A DNA stretch of 64,000 nucleotides from Eudasyphora cyanicolor (lineage: Eukaryota; Arthropoda; Insecta; Diptera; Muscidae). Shown one piece after another: positions 25,501 to 37,062 of this stretch (the first letter of the stretch is position 1; each line of letters begins with the position of its first letter). The position numbers were made by a program, and so were the translations under genes. Where the stretch lies: positions 193,875,081 through 193,939,080 of the forward strand of contig OZ005734.1 of NCBI GenBank assembly GCA_963930755.1, in the 5' to 3' direction. The notes under the pieces were generated by a model. It searched no databases and was not told the DNA's origin. It saw nothing but the letters and a program-made list of their open reading frames with translations.

Positions 25501-27415
25501 TCACTACAGTGAACTGTAGTGAACAGAGAGTTCACTACAGTGAAATTTTATATAGGAAGAGTTCACTACAGTGAACTTTTCTATAGGAAGAGTTCACTAC
25601 AGTGAACTTTTCTGTAGGAAGAGTTCACTACAGTGAACTTTTCTGTAGGAAGAGTTCACTACAGTGAACTTTTCTATAGGAAGAGTTCACTACAGTGAAC
25701 TTTTCTATAGGAAGAGTTCACTACAGTGAACTTTTCTATAGGAAGAGTTCACTACAGTGAACTTTTCTATAGGAAGAGTTCACTACAGTGAACTTTTCTA
25801 TAGGAAGAGTTCACTACAGTGAACTTTTCTATAGGAAGAGTTCACTACAGTGAACTTTTCTATAGGAAGAGTTCACTACAGTGAACTTTTCTATAGGAAG
25901 AGTTCACTACAGTGAACTTTTCTATGGGAAGAGTTCACTACAGTGAACTTTTCTATAGGAAGAGTTCACTACAGTGAACTTTTCTATAGGAAGAGTTCAC
26001 TACAGTGAACTTCTCTATCGGAAGAGTTCACTACAGTGAAATTTTATATAGGAAGAGTTCACTACAGTGAACTTTTCTATAGGAAGAGTTCACTACAGTG
26101 AACTTTTCTATAGGAAGAGTTCACTACAGTGAACTTTTCTATAGGAAGAGTTCACTACAGTGAACTTTTCTATAGGAAGAGTTCACTACAGTGAACTTTT
26201 CTATAGGAAGAGTTCACTACAGTGAACTTTTCTATAGGAAGAGTTCACTACAGTGAACTTTTCTATAGGAAGAGTTCACTACAGTGAAGTTTTCTATAGG
26301 AAGTGTTCACTGCAGTGAACTTTTCTATAGGAAGAGTTCTCCAGAGTGAACTGTTCTAAAGGAACAGTTAATTACAGTGAACTTTTCTATAGGAAGACTT
26401 CACTACAGTATACTTTTCTATAGGAATAGTTCACTACAGTAAACTTTTCTATAGGAAGAGTTCACTACAGTAAACTTTTCTATAGGAAGAGTTCACTACA
26501 GTGAACTTTTATATAGGAAGAGTTCACTACAGTGAACTTTTCTATAGGAAGAGTTCACTACAGTGAACCTTTCTATAGGAAGAGTTCACTACAGTGAACT
26601 TTTCTATAGGAAGAGTTCACTTCTAAACTTTTTTATAGGAAGAGTATACTATAGTGAACTTTTATACAGGAAGAGTTCACCAGAGTGAACGTTAATATAG
26701 GAAGAATACACTAGAGTGAACTTTTCTATAGGAAAGTTCACTGGAGTGAACTTTTCTATAGGAATAGTTCACCGGAGTGATCTTTTCTATAGGAATAGTT
26801 CACTGGAGTGAACTTTTCTATAGGAATAGTTCACTGTAGTGAACCTTTTCAATAGGAACAGTTCATTGGAGTGAACTTTTCTATAGGAAGAGTTCACTAC
26901 AGTGCATACAGGAACAGTTCAATAAAGTAAAGTTTTCTATAGGAACAGTTCAATAAAGTAAAATTTTCTACAGGAACAGTTCATTGAAGTAAAATTTTCT
27001 ATAGGAACAGTTAACTAGAGAGAACTTTCTATAGGAACAGTTCACTAGAGTGAACTTTGTATAGAAACAGTTCACTATAATGAACTTTGCATAGAAACAG
27101 CTCACTAGGGTGAACTTGTCTATAGGAACAGCTCACTAGGGTGAACTTTTCTATAGGAACAGTTCACTAGGGTGAACTTTTCTATAGGAACAGTTCACTA
27201 GGGTGAACTTTTTTATAGGAACAGTTCACTAGAGTGAACTTTTCTAAAGGAACAGTTCATTAGGGTGAACTTTTCTAAAGGATCAGTTCACTAGAATAAA
27301 CTTTTTTAAAGGAACAGTTAACTAGAGCGAACTTTACTAAAGAAACAGTTCACTAGAGTGAACTTTTCTAAAGGAACAGTTTACTAGAGTGAACTTTTCT
27401 AAAGGAACATTTGAT
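22590..27415. repeat. minisatellite array 2, 31-bp units, about 155 copies, with higher-order repeats
   Basis: The core unit is AGTTCACTACAGTGAACT plus TTTCTATAGGAAG, period 31 (for example 23161 and 23192). The dyad AGTTCACT-AC-AGTGAACT is perfect in most copies. Variant units recur in order: CTTCTCTATCGG at 23861, 24946 and 26010, each followed by a unit with GAAATTTTATATAGG. This defines a higher-order repeat of about 1,085 bp (35 units). A diverged block at 24044-24200 recurs at 26286-26440. The flanks (22590-23050 and 26640-27415) are diverged and resemble array 1, while the core is homogenised, as expected from unequal exchange. Confidence 0.96.
25489..25524. repeat. 36-bp perfect hairpin inside array 2
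   Basis: A 17-bp arm starting GTTCACTACAGTTCACT at 25489 is followed by AC and the exact reverse complement arm ending at 25524. It breaks the 31-bp register of the array and is made from two fused half-units facing each other. Confidence 0.9.
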
Positions 27416-29426
27416 TTTTTATGACCACAGACGCCCGCCAAATGACAGTTAACCATTCTCTGTTTCGTGGGATATCTTCCATTTGACCGTGTGTGGCATC
27501 CATTTCAGTCACAGTATTTTTTTGCATTGTTTAGCAAACAAGTAACTCCCATCCATAAAAAGAAAAACTTTTTGGTCAACAGACACATATTCAATTTTTA
27601 AGACTCATATGAAGACCAAGTTCAGCATGAACGAAAAAAATGTTAAGTACTTTTAAAACTGTTGAAGGGTCCATAAAAAACTATTTATCTTTAGCACTTT
27701 ATAACCTCGCACATATATCATTGGGAGGGTAACTCCCTCCATGGAACTTGGCAGAGGGTCAGCAAATTGTTGTGTGCCCCATCCCTTTAAATATGATTGT
27801 GCTTGTGTGTGTGTTCCTTTTCAAGATTTTATGGACTCTGGTCGCGTGCTGTCGTCGTGTTCATATCCGTGTTAATCCTTTCAAGTGTTCAAGAGCTGGT
27901 CAATTCTATAAGTTTGGCCATGGTTTCTTTTTTCATAGCAAAAGTTTTTTTTTACTTCTTCTCCAATATCTTTTTATGATCATACATATGGGTGTGTGTG
28001 TGTAAAATATTATTGTTGTCTTGTCGTTTTTTATGATGAAGTTATTAATATTTTATTGCTGTAATTTCGGAGCTATTCTGAACCCTCCTCCCGCCGTTGT
28101 TACTTGTTCACAGCTCAGTTAGGCCAGTCATTTGGCAATATTTAATTGTATTTTAATAATTTCTATATATGGACATTAAATGGACTTATACTGGTCATGT
28201 ATTTGTATTTGTGTTTAAATGTGTTGTCTGCGCAAAACGTAAGGTTATGAAATTTAATTGTTCTATAGCCCTGCATTGCGCCTTAATACAAAGACAATGT
28301 GTATTAAAAACTTTATCAATGGATATATGAAAATTTCGGTAATAAAATCGGAGATAACGGCAGTTGAAATAAATATAGAACAAAGTACTGGTTACTGGTT
28401 TATTAAACTGGCATTTTGTTGGGAAAGGAATCTCTTCATAGTCAAATTCTAAGAGCTATTTGCGAAACTTTTACCAAATAATATGAAATTTTTAAGCGAA
28501 TAAAATCGATCTGAACCGGTTTATATTTTGCTCAGAAATGTTACTTGATTCTAAGCTACTACTTCTCTGAAAAGAAGTTGAAAATTGTTTTTAATTTAAA
28601 AGAAAATTCATCCCACTGTGACATAAGGGTAAATTTTTGGTTGGTAACTTTTGAAAAATCAAGCTAGAATGTTACTCTAATGCGAAATTAGATTAAGCCC
28701 ATGGCGGTTATGTTCTTGTTCCATTTGCATTCGACTCAAATTATTGCACATTCCTCTTACATTATGTTATAATATATAACCATTAAACCCACGGCGTTAA
28801 TTTAATTTTATTTACATAAATGAATTGATTTGGTCATACAATGAGATTCATTTACATTACTTAATTGCGTTCTTTTAGAATATATACGATTTTCTCTTGT
28901 GTGAAGTCAAAAATTGTTTTTTTTTTATTTTTCATTTAAGTATTTGCGTATTTGTTCTATTTTTACAACCCAGAACAAAAATTGTTGTTCATTTATAGCT
29001 GTCTTGTCCGTTCGTCTGTCGGAAGCCCACACATTATGTCCACCTAAAATACAATGAATAAAAGGAGAGGGAGAGAGACAAAAACACTGACCTTCCTCAA
29101 ACGATTTATTATTGTTTGTAAAAATTATACTACCAGATACTCGTACTATGCGCCACAATGTGCAACGTGAGCTCAGTTTATGCCACGATACGTGTGTGTA
29201 TATTCGACGTAGAACAAACCGCGGAATTGTTTATGAATGGAGGCTTACACAGGGAAAAATACTAGCAACTGGGGGTCAAACAAATGAAACGAGACGTTTT
29301 TACTACTTTACAAACGTTTTTACTACTTTACGAATAAAAAAAAAACAAAACAAATAATGAAAAAAAAACGCAATAATATAACCACACTAAATACTTGCTA
29401 CGAGTATGGCAATTGTAATCTAAACG
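27416..29426. other. unique AT-rich stretch between arrays 2 and 3
   Basis: About 2 kb. The frames at 27748-28005 and 28195-28452 look random (Phe/Leu/Cys-rich or AT-driven). A short TG tract lies near 27798-27815 and a GT tract near 27990-28002. No gene recognised. Confidence 0.4.
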
Positions 29427-29615
29427 ATGAAAATAGTAAACGAAACTAATAGAAAAATTAACACAAGAAAACATTTGATATTAACAGAAATGAGAGAACA
29501 TCTTGACAAAGTGATTAACTTTGACCTCGACGACACAGCAAGGCTCAGTAAAATAGCATTGCCGTCTAAACCTGACGCTGTGAATTTGTTTAAAATCGCA
29601 GAAAAAGGAGAATAG
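29427..29615 (+). other. unrecognised 62-codon open frame
   Basis: The translation (including TEMREHLDKVINFDLDD and IALPSKPDAVNLF) has balanced, protein-like composition, unlike the AT-driven frames around it. It starts with ATG and ends in TAG. No family recognised. It could be a scrap of a mobile-element protein or chance, and there are no clear splice sites at its edges. Confidence 0.2.
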
Positions 29616-29644
29616 ATGGACCATTTGTTTCTTATACCGGGCTA

Positions 29645-30010
29645 CTACAGTCTTAGATGCCCCTCATCATAGCTCAGATAGGTTTCTGTTTTGTACACAA
29701 AGTTATCAATAAAACGATATCGATATCGGTACCGACAAGTTCTGTTAGACTTCCTAGTTTGCAGCTGGTGTTCAATGCTCTCCACTTCTTCCTCATCACC
29801 ACAGATTCTGCAAAAGTCATTGAACTCAATTCTCAACATTCTGGCCTGTTCGCTGATCAAACAGTGTCTCGTCAGAACTGACACTAACGTAAACAGTATT
29901 TTCCTCTATTGTGCAAGGAGATATTTTTATTTTCTCGGGGCGTATCTTAGCCAGATTTAGTTGGTAACTTTCTTTTTGGCAACACTGTTTTGGCAGCTCG
30001 CCTGTTTTTG
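29645..30010 (-). pseudogene. non-LTR retrotransposon C-terminal zinc-binding domain relic
   Basis: On the minus strand the frames give TVYVSVSSDET (about 29890) and then NDFCRICGDEEEVESIEHQL, followed near 29700 by a short block ending FIDNFVYKTE. This is the Cys2-His-Cys C-terminal domain found after RNase H in the I-group family scattered through this window. The terminal cysteine segment is lost. Expansion of the unit CGATAT (29715-29735) has inserted Arg-Tyr repeats before FIDNFVY. Frameshifts show it is dead. Confidence 0.8.
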
Positions 30011-30129
30011 TTTTCATCTTTAAACATTGAATTATATAAAGCGTTCTATTGACTCAAATAAAGATTTCATACATTTCTCTAAATTTTATGGGTTTTTTAT
30101 TGTAATAAAATCTGAAAGCTCTTAAAAAA

Positions 30130-31515
30130 TCACTCTATATAATGTTGACGACCAGTTGGGTTATCTAACCCTTATTTGAAGAGCACTTTGGTTATCTACG
30201 CCTTATTAGAGGAATATTTAGGTTATCTAATACTGAGTTGACGTCAAGCTCGATTATCTACTCCTTAGTAGACGACAAGTTTAGTTATATACTCCCTTTT
30301 AGCGGACGAATTGGATTTTACTCAGTGGCCACTTAAGTTATCTACTCCTTTTTAGGTAATCAGTTGAGTTATCTACTCCTTAGAAGACGACCAGTAGGGT
30401 TATCTTTTCTTTACTACAGGACCATTTGGGTTATCTTCTCCTGAGTTAATGACTAGTGGGGTTATCTAATCCTTAGTTGAGGACCATTTTGGTTATTTAC
30501 TCCTCAGTTGAGGTCAAGATGAGTTATCTACTTCTTAGTAGGCGACAATTTAGTAATATATTCCTCAGTTATCTGATCATCTACTGAGGAATATAAGTTG
30601 TTGATGTGCAGTTGGTTATCTAATCCTAAGTAGAGGATTATCTACTCCTTTCTTGACGTCAGGCTGGGTTATCTACTCCTTAGTGTACGACATGTTTATT
30701 AATGAACTCCCTTGAATAGGACCAATTGGTGCTTAGTAGACATTCAGCTGTTTTACCTACTCCTTAGCAGGTGGTTGGGTTTTCTACTCCTTCTTAGAGG
30801 ACCACTTGGCTTATTTAATCATTAGAAGACGACCAGTTGAGCTTTCTATTTCTAGAAGAGGACCTGTTGGATTATATACTCCTGAGCTGACGACCAGTTG
30901 GGTTATCGACTCATGAGTTGATGATCAGTCACATTATCTACTGCTTTGTAGAGGACCAGTTAGGCTATCTACTCCTGAGTTAACGACAAGCTGGGTTATT
31001 TTATTCTTAGCAGATAACCCTTTGGTTATCTATTCCTTAGTAGAGGACCAGTTGGATTATCTACTCCTGAGTTGACGAACAGTTGGGCTATCTACTCGTT
31101 AGTATAGCACCAGTTGGGTTATCTACTCCTGAGTAAAAGACAAGTTGGGTTGTTTTCTCCTTATTAGAGGACCAGTTGGTTTATATTCTACTGATTTAAC
31201 TACAAGATGGGTTATCTTCTCCTGATTCAACGACAAGATGGGTTATCTTCTCCTTAGTAGAGGACCTGTTGGTTCATATATTCCTTAGCAAATGACCAGT
31301 TTGGTTATTTACTCCTTAGTAGATGACCAGTTGGGTTCTCTATTCCTTAGCAGATTACCAGCGGGTTTATCTGCCATTTGGGTTATCTATTCCTTGGAAG
31401 AAGACCAGTTCGGTTATTTTTTCCTTAGTAGGCGGCCAATTTGGTTATCTACTCCTTGTTGGACGACCAGATGGGTTATATATTCCCAAGTAGAGGACCA
31501 ATTGGGTTATGTTTA
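30130..31515. repeat. minisatellite array 3, 31-bp units, about 44 copies
   Basis: The period is again 31 bp (AGTTGG at 31050, 31081 and 31112). A typical unit is GACCAGTTGGGTTATCTACT followed by CCTTAGTAGAG. It holds a smaller dyad, CTACT-CCTT-AGTAG. Units are quite diverged along the whole array. The sequence is mostly unlike arrays 1 and 2 but shares a block (AGGA[A/C]CAGTT) in the same register. Confidence 0.93.
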
Positions 31516-31639
31516 TTGATTTCAAATTTAACTTATGTTATGTCTAACTGCTGTGAACCGATTCCTGTTCTTAGTGAACCAAACAAGCGTTTGTTTTTAT
31601 ACCTGACTAATTTTCCATAGAGTAATTACTGCAAGGGTC

Positions 31640-32200
31640 CACATCAGCTTGAAATTTATGATGTGCCTGCTTAGTGACCATTAGTAATTTTTTGTCATAT
31701 CAGGAAGAGCTTAGAAGTCGCTAGATGTATGTCCACATACTCCAGTTCCCTGTAGAGTGTAAGGTGGTTCATAGCCTTACACGTTCATCTACTTTGCAGT
31801 TCCCTGATTTGTCCCTGTGGCCCAAATCAGGTGAATGTTGGATTGTTCATCCATTTCTTTAAGAGATTTGCGAACAATCGAGGGCAGTTGTTTAATTTAA
31901 TAATACAGTTTCCAGGCGTTTTTCAGTAACTTGATTATCGGAGAAAATATTGGTAACATCCGGTAGTCAGAACTGGCAATGGATAGCCCTTGTTCTTTAC
32001 AAAAGATACCAAAGCCTATCTGATTGTTAAGTCTGGAACCATCCATATGAAAATTTTCAAATCTCATAAGTTGAAGGATGCGACCATTCCATTTTGTTCG
32101 ATCCGTTTCACAAGTGTAATACCTTTTGTCAAAAAGTGGATACCAAGACCTTCAAATACCTGGAAGGTGAGGCATTGTGTCTAGAATGACACTATATCCG
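31640..32200 (-). pseudogene. non-LTR retrotransposon RNase H domain relic
   Basis: On the minus strand, MDGSRLNNQIGFGIFCKEQG (about 32050) is the RNase H start, with DGS standing for the usual TDGS. KSLKEMDEQSNIHLIWATG (about 31860) is the later catalytic region, normally followed by the HRD-type block. Frames change several times and stops occur. The family is the same as the copies at 42650-44260 and 55950-56345. Its 3' side runs into unique DNA next to array 3. Confidence 0.75.
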
Positions 32201-32329
32201 GAACCATTCTTAATCAGATTGAGTTAGTTAGTTTCCTAACAGAAGAAGCTGCATCATATTTCATTGCAACAATGTATAATTCCATTAAATGCAGCACTAG
32301 CAAAACATTTCGTGCATCAATCGGTGTCG

Positions 32330-32640
32330 TTCTCAATGTAACAGCGATCACCGTTTATGTTAAAAATTTAGATACATTTGAACATGACAAAGTTCCCAAT
32401 TTAATTTCTTCACAACTATGGCATCATATTCGCCGGACTTAAAACGCAACGCCTTTTTCTAAATAGTCCATTCTGAAGGTCAAAGGGCACATCAACTAAA
32501 ACACCGTCAATGACTTAAAGACTGATGTTCCCCAAGAATGGCACAAAATACCATCAGGCCACATTCGTAAAGGCTTCCAGGACAGACTTGGTGTCATTAC
32601 CGACACTACAGGTGACTACATTTAACAATAATATATATTA
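32330..32640 (+). pseudogene. mariner-like transposase C-terminus, heavily decayed
   Basis: A weak SPDLKRNAF-like block near 32425 stands where the third catalytic motif should be. DLKTDVPQEWHKIPSGHIRK near 32514 resembles the C-terminal helix region of the element at 1-448. Several stops and at least two frameshifts are present. No terminal repeats identified. Confidence 0.55.
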
Positions 32641-34029
32641 TGGAAAAATATGAAATTATTTCACGATATATTGAAGTTTATAAATAAAAAGATCATATCT
32701 GACAACCATCCCGGTGTAATTTTATCCAATAGATTATTTTTAATTTTTTTGTTGCATAGTTTAATTATTATAGGGAAACTAATAGTGAATCCATTTCAAC
32801 AATTTCTTATTAGCCTTTCCGATTTTCTTCTGTGTGAAAGTAAAGTGTGAATGAAATATTTTAATTAAACTATTAATTATATTGTTCAAACCCCTTTATT
32901 ATATACCACACTTCCAAAGACCAAGAAGGCGTTGCCTGAAATTAACCTTTCAAATAAACTTACAATGTACGTATATTGTCTTCCTAATAATATGACTATT
33001 ACTCGTATCTAATTTATTACTTAACTATTAATTCCTAAATGTAATGCGCAAATTAGTTACATGAAGTCTTGCACATACTACGACTTGACTTTAAATCGCA
33101 CACAACATTGAAGTGAATTGTCGTGATCATATAGTTGCATCAAATTACTTATTTTTTCCTTAATATATATGCCTTTTTTATTAATAATGCAAATGTTGTC
33201 TAAACGACTTCGCTCCGAGTTTATAATCAATAATAATATATTGTAATTATTGTCGGTCATTATTCGATCGATTAAATGAACTTTAAACAGGTTTTTACTG
33301 AATTATGGGTGCAGTTTAAGAAGGAATATCTACGATATGTACCAACTACGTATTGTGTATAAAGTACTGGTTGTCAGAACTAAACGATTTATTATAGGTG
33401 ACAATTACACTGGCTTGCAAAAATCGAAGATTTCTAGTCAAATGTCATTTTATTTCATATTCCACTTAAATGTAGATAAGAATCATTTGCAGTCAAAATG
33501 TGTGTTCTGGCGTAACATATATGTATAGTCGACCTTGCTTTAAACTTTTCTTAAAATATTTTTCTTAGGTTGAATGATACATATACATGGTGTTGTATGA
33601 TTAATATAAATTACAAATCAATAATAAATTGTTTGATAAAATTGCAAATGAATTGTTTTGGGAAAAGTACAGTAAATTTCTGAGTAATTTAAAGTCAGTC
33701 TATTAAAATAATATAAATTTTTATAAACAGTAAAATTAATCAGAAATTACGCGGCACACTAATAAATTATATCATAAAACTTTAAGTGAATTGTTTAGGA
33801 ATCTAAAGTCATTAAGTATTTCACTTTAAACTCGATTTCCCCTTAAAATTTACTACTTTTCAGAGTGCAGATAATTGCAATGCAGCACAGTGGGGGAATT
33901 TGAAAAAAAAAATTACTTTAGCTTGAAATGTGAGTCTTCTACAGCAAATTGGAGCGGGACTACATAATACACCAGTGTCATCAGGTAGACTTTTTTTTTA
34001 CACCTTAAGGCGTATTTTGTGGAATCGAT
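32641..34029. other. unique very AT-rich stretch, nothing recognised
   Basis: About 1.4 kb. The short frames at 32650-32850, 33078-33260 and 33337-33528 are AT-driven and show no family motif. Confidence 0.45.
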
Positions 34030-35690
34030 GTGACACTATGCCACCGCACTTGGCGAGGTGAGATAGACTATGTATCCAGTATTTGGGCTATCAAAAGCTT
34101 TAAAACCCTTTTAAATCGCCAGGACGAGAAAATGTCTCGACGGCGGCTTATACAATTTCTCCCTAGCTTAGGGGGAGATGTACACATGTTGTATCAATCA
34201 GAGTGAAACCGTATCATGTTGGAGCAAAGGATTTCTGGCCAATTAGTCTATCGCCTTTTCTCCTTAAAACTATGGAGAGACTAGTAAACAGTTACCCATG
34301 AACTAAAATTGATCACTGGCTACTATCCAATCAACAGCATGCCTACAGCAAGCGCAAGTCCACCGAAACTTCCCTGCATGATCTATTAAGCTTTACTAAA
34401 GGATCTTCCACTGTTAAGGAATATACTATGGTAGCTTTCTCAGATATAGTGGGGGCCTTTAACCAAGCCGCTATAATTAAGGCTCTAGCAACCCTGGGGG
34501 TTGATAGCACTATACATAGGTTCATTCATAACCTTCTGATTAAGAGACACATTTCAGCTAGATTAGGGTCAATTGACCTACGTAGATTTTTCGGGAACGC
34601 CCCAAAGGGGGTGTTCTGTCTCCCCTGCTATGGAATATCTCCATGAACAGCATTCTGCTTTCTCTAGAGAGGATGAGTGTTAAGATCTATGCAGATGACG
34701 TAGCAATATCAATTAGAGGGAAGTTCCCGAGTTAAACATAGCTACTATTACAATATTCCAAACTGTGGTACAAAAGTCCAGTTTTCGGGAAGGGGGCAAC
34801 GAAAATGTTGCACCTTTTTATAGAAACGAAATCGCCATAAAATAAATCCTACAACAGGCCCTTCATCAAATGCAAAGTGGGCGTCCGATAATGGTCTTGA
34901 TGTGCCGAACTCGACCAAGACAGAACTAGTTCTCTGCAGAACGAGATAAAAGGCACCAATAGATGCACCTGTCCGCTTGGTGCATATTTCAGTTCCCTTC
35001 TCAAATATTTACGTATTTTACTAGACAGGTAGTTGAATTTCCAACCCAGCATTCTGAAATTAGCAAAGTAGGTTGTGTAAGCGCTATAAACCAGTAAAAG
35101 GGCAATAGTAAAACGCTGGGATTTGAATCTGCATATAGTTTATATAAGGCAGTAGTCAAATCCATAATGAGTACGGTATTGTCGTCTGGTGGACAGCTTT
35201 GCAGAAATCCACCATCTGAGCGATACTAAGCAAAGTACAGCGAATGGCTGCTATATGTATCACTGGTGCGCTGAGAACGACACCAACTGAGGCACTAAAT
35301 GTTATATGTACTACATTTAATGCCGCTAGACATTATAGCAAGCAGGTTCTGCAATTACACTCAGTGTAGTTAGTGTAGTTCTGACGGAACACTGCACGAT
35401 AAACAAGACAGAAGTTTTGGTATTGACTCCAATGACTTCTGGAATGATATGAGGAATAAGTGGATAGCATTGAGCACCCGCTTTGTTACTGTCCCGCATT
35501 GAGTAAACGACGTCTGCATATACTGGAGTCTGCCTTTCTAGGAAGTCTGACAGATCTTGCCGGTACCGATGTTCGTATAATTGATAATTTTGTCTATCAT
35601 ACCCGTTTGTTCCGCTGAGGGGCAACTGGGCTAGTGGTCTATGTGAGCTGGTTGCTCCGGCTGCCGCTCTAAACTAAACTAATCTGTCGT
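34030..35690 (+). pseudogene. non-LTR retrotransposon RT relic fused to C-terminal domain
   Basis: The plus strand carries, in order, DFWPISLSPFLLKTMERLV (about 34228), NQQHAYSKRKSTETSLHDLL (about 34330) and the open frame 34428-34646 with MVAFSDIVGAFNQ (RT motif A region). RT motif C follows, YADDVAISIRGKFP at 34688, here intact. The thumb block SKVQRMAAICITGALRTTP lies near 35235. After an internal deletion of RNase H, the C-terminal Cys/His region begins about 35430, and a tail with TGTGAGCTGGTTGCTCCGG lies at about 35641. Frameshifts, stops and an inserted MITE fragment (about 34755-34855) interrupt it. It is the most complete member of the family in the window. Confidence 0.88.
34755..34855 (+). 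mobile_element. partial MITE copy inside the RT relic
   Basis: The segment with CAGTTTTCGGGAAGGGGGCA, AATGTTGCAC and ATCGCCATAA matches the right arm of the MITE at 21777-21983. It separates the GKFP block of the RT from the block that normally follows. Only one arm remains, so it is a truncated or decayed insertion. Confidence 0.7.
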
Positions 35691-36047
35691 TTAAAAAGCG
35701 ACAGCTATTTTCCCTATATTTATAGTTTTGTAAATTCTCCCACTGTGCGTGGATGGCCTTTTGTTGTGCTTTGGTGCAATTGCTGCCAACAAAAGTATAA
35801 AAGTTGTCAACACTTGTGGCGCTAAAATGTACTCACCACTCAAACGCCAGTGGTGGTGTTGGTGGTGATGGTGGTAAACATAACTAATCGCCCCATAATA
35901 AAACACTATAATTGTTGATTTTGCTGCTAACAAAAATAAACAAAAACAGAAACAAGAAAATTCCAATGTAAAAAACGGTATTAGTGTGAATGAATGTTTT
36001 CTGTAAAACCGCACAGATTGCTAACCTTGGGCACACACCCCCTTTTT
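35691..36047. other. unique stretch with a short GGT-rich tract
   Basis: About 360 bases. A GGTGGTGTTGGTGGTGATGG tract near 35852 gives a His-rich shadow frame on the minus strand. No gene recognised. Confidence 0.45.
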
Positions 36048-36191
36048 ATACCCTCACTTTAGTGTGACGAGGGTATATATCATTTGCTACGGAAAAAAGT
36101 GTAACACATCGAAGGAGTGATCTAAGACCCTAAGTATGTTCGGAGGAAATCCGTTTTGGGTCATTTTAAGTCGAATGAGCAATGTCCGTCC

Positions 36192-36233
<42 letters not shown>

Positions 36234-37062
36234 GTGTCTGCTGGCTGGTGCGCACGATAACTCTCGAAAGGAGTAACCGATTGACTTCAAATTTGGTATG
36301 TGGTAATATTTTGATCCATCTCCGGATGAGTTCGAAGATGGGCCATATTGGTCTACTCCTTCTGGTACCTCCCACACAAAGGGTTAAAATTTAGTGAAAT
36401 ATTGATTCTTTAATAACTTCTATACTACTTATTCGAATCTTTTGAAATTCTGCACATAATATTAGTATATTAGTCGCTATTAACTCGAGAAAAATGGGTG
36501 AAGTTGGCATGCCCCTTTTAGTACCTCCCACACAAATGGACCATTTTGCATCAAAATTTAACTGCTTATAACTTTAATACAAGTGCATAAAAATGCTTGA
36601 AATTTTCTACAGTATAATGTTTTTGTAGCGCCTATAGTCCGGTAAAAAATGGGCATTATTGTACAGCCCCTTTTGGTACCTCCCACACAAATGGACCGTT
36701 TCGTACCAAAAGTAAACGGCTTGTAACTTTAATACCAGTGCATACAAATACTTGAAATTTTGTACAGTGTAATGCTGTTATAGTGCCTATAGTCCTGTAA
36801 AAAGTGGGCGTTATCACCTCGCCCCTTTTTGTACCTCCCACACAAAATGACCAAATCATACCAAAATTACATAGCTCGTAACTTTAATATACCAGTGCAC
36901 ATAAACGCTTATAGTTCAGCACAATGCAATGTATTTAAGAATGTACTGTTTACCGAAAAATATGTGTATTTGGAAAACCCCTTCTGGTACCTCCCACACA
37001 AATTGACAGATTTATTGGTGTAATGTTATATATTACATTACTCACAAAGTGAGGGTATACCT
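36048..37062 (+). mobile_element. dispersed element A, near full length (mini-me/DINE-like)
   Basis: The ends are mirror images: TATACCCTCACTTTAGTGTGA at the left and CTCACAAAGTGAGGGTATA at the right, each also self-palindromic. Inside are a (GTCY)n tract at 36186-36237, a conserved block with GGCTGGTGCGCACGATAAC, and five tandem units of 155-156 bp marked by GTACCTCCCACACAAA at 36365, 36521, 36676, 36831 and 36987. There is no coding capacity. This architecture matches, from memory, the dipteran mini-me/DINE group, whose members carry GTCY microsatellites. Other pieces of the same family lie at 2533-2800 and 47470-47645. Confidence 0.8.
36186..36237. repeat. (GTCT)n microsatellite within element A
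   Basis: About 13 tetranucleotide units, GTCC then GTCT, ending in GTGTGTCTGCTGG. It is an internal part of the element rather than an independent locus. Confidence 0.9.

Noticed and set aside
22590..27415. CRISPR array
   Set aside because: The repeats are contiguous 31-mers without unique spacers, in an animal genome; it is a minisatellite.
19140..27415. Canonical ecdysone response elements or STAT sites in the 31-bp units
   Set aside because: Half-site resemblance is real, but spacing (six bases between AGTTCA halves, five in TTC-N5-GAA) differs from the known optimal sites; kept only as a speculation.
34428..34646. Functional reverse transcriptase gene
   Set aside because: The frame covers only part of the palm and is followed by frameshifts, a MITE fragment and loss of RNase H.
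36087..36377. Frames with Thr-Asp-Arg-Gln repeats
   Set aside because: They translate the (GTCY)n tract of element A and are not conserved proteins.
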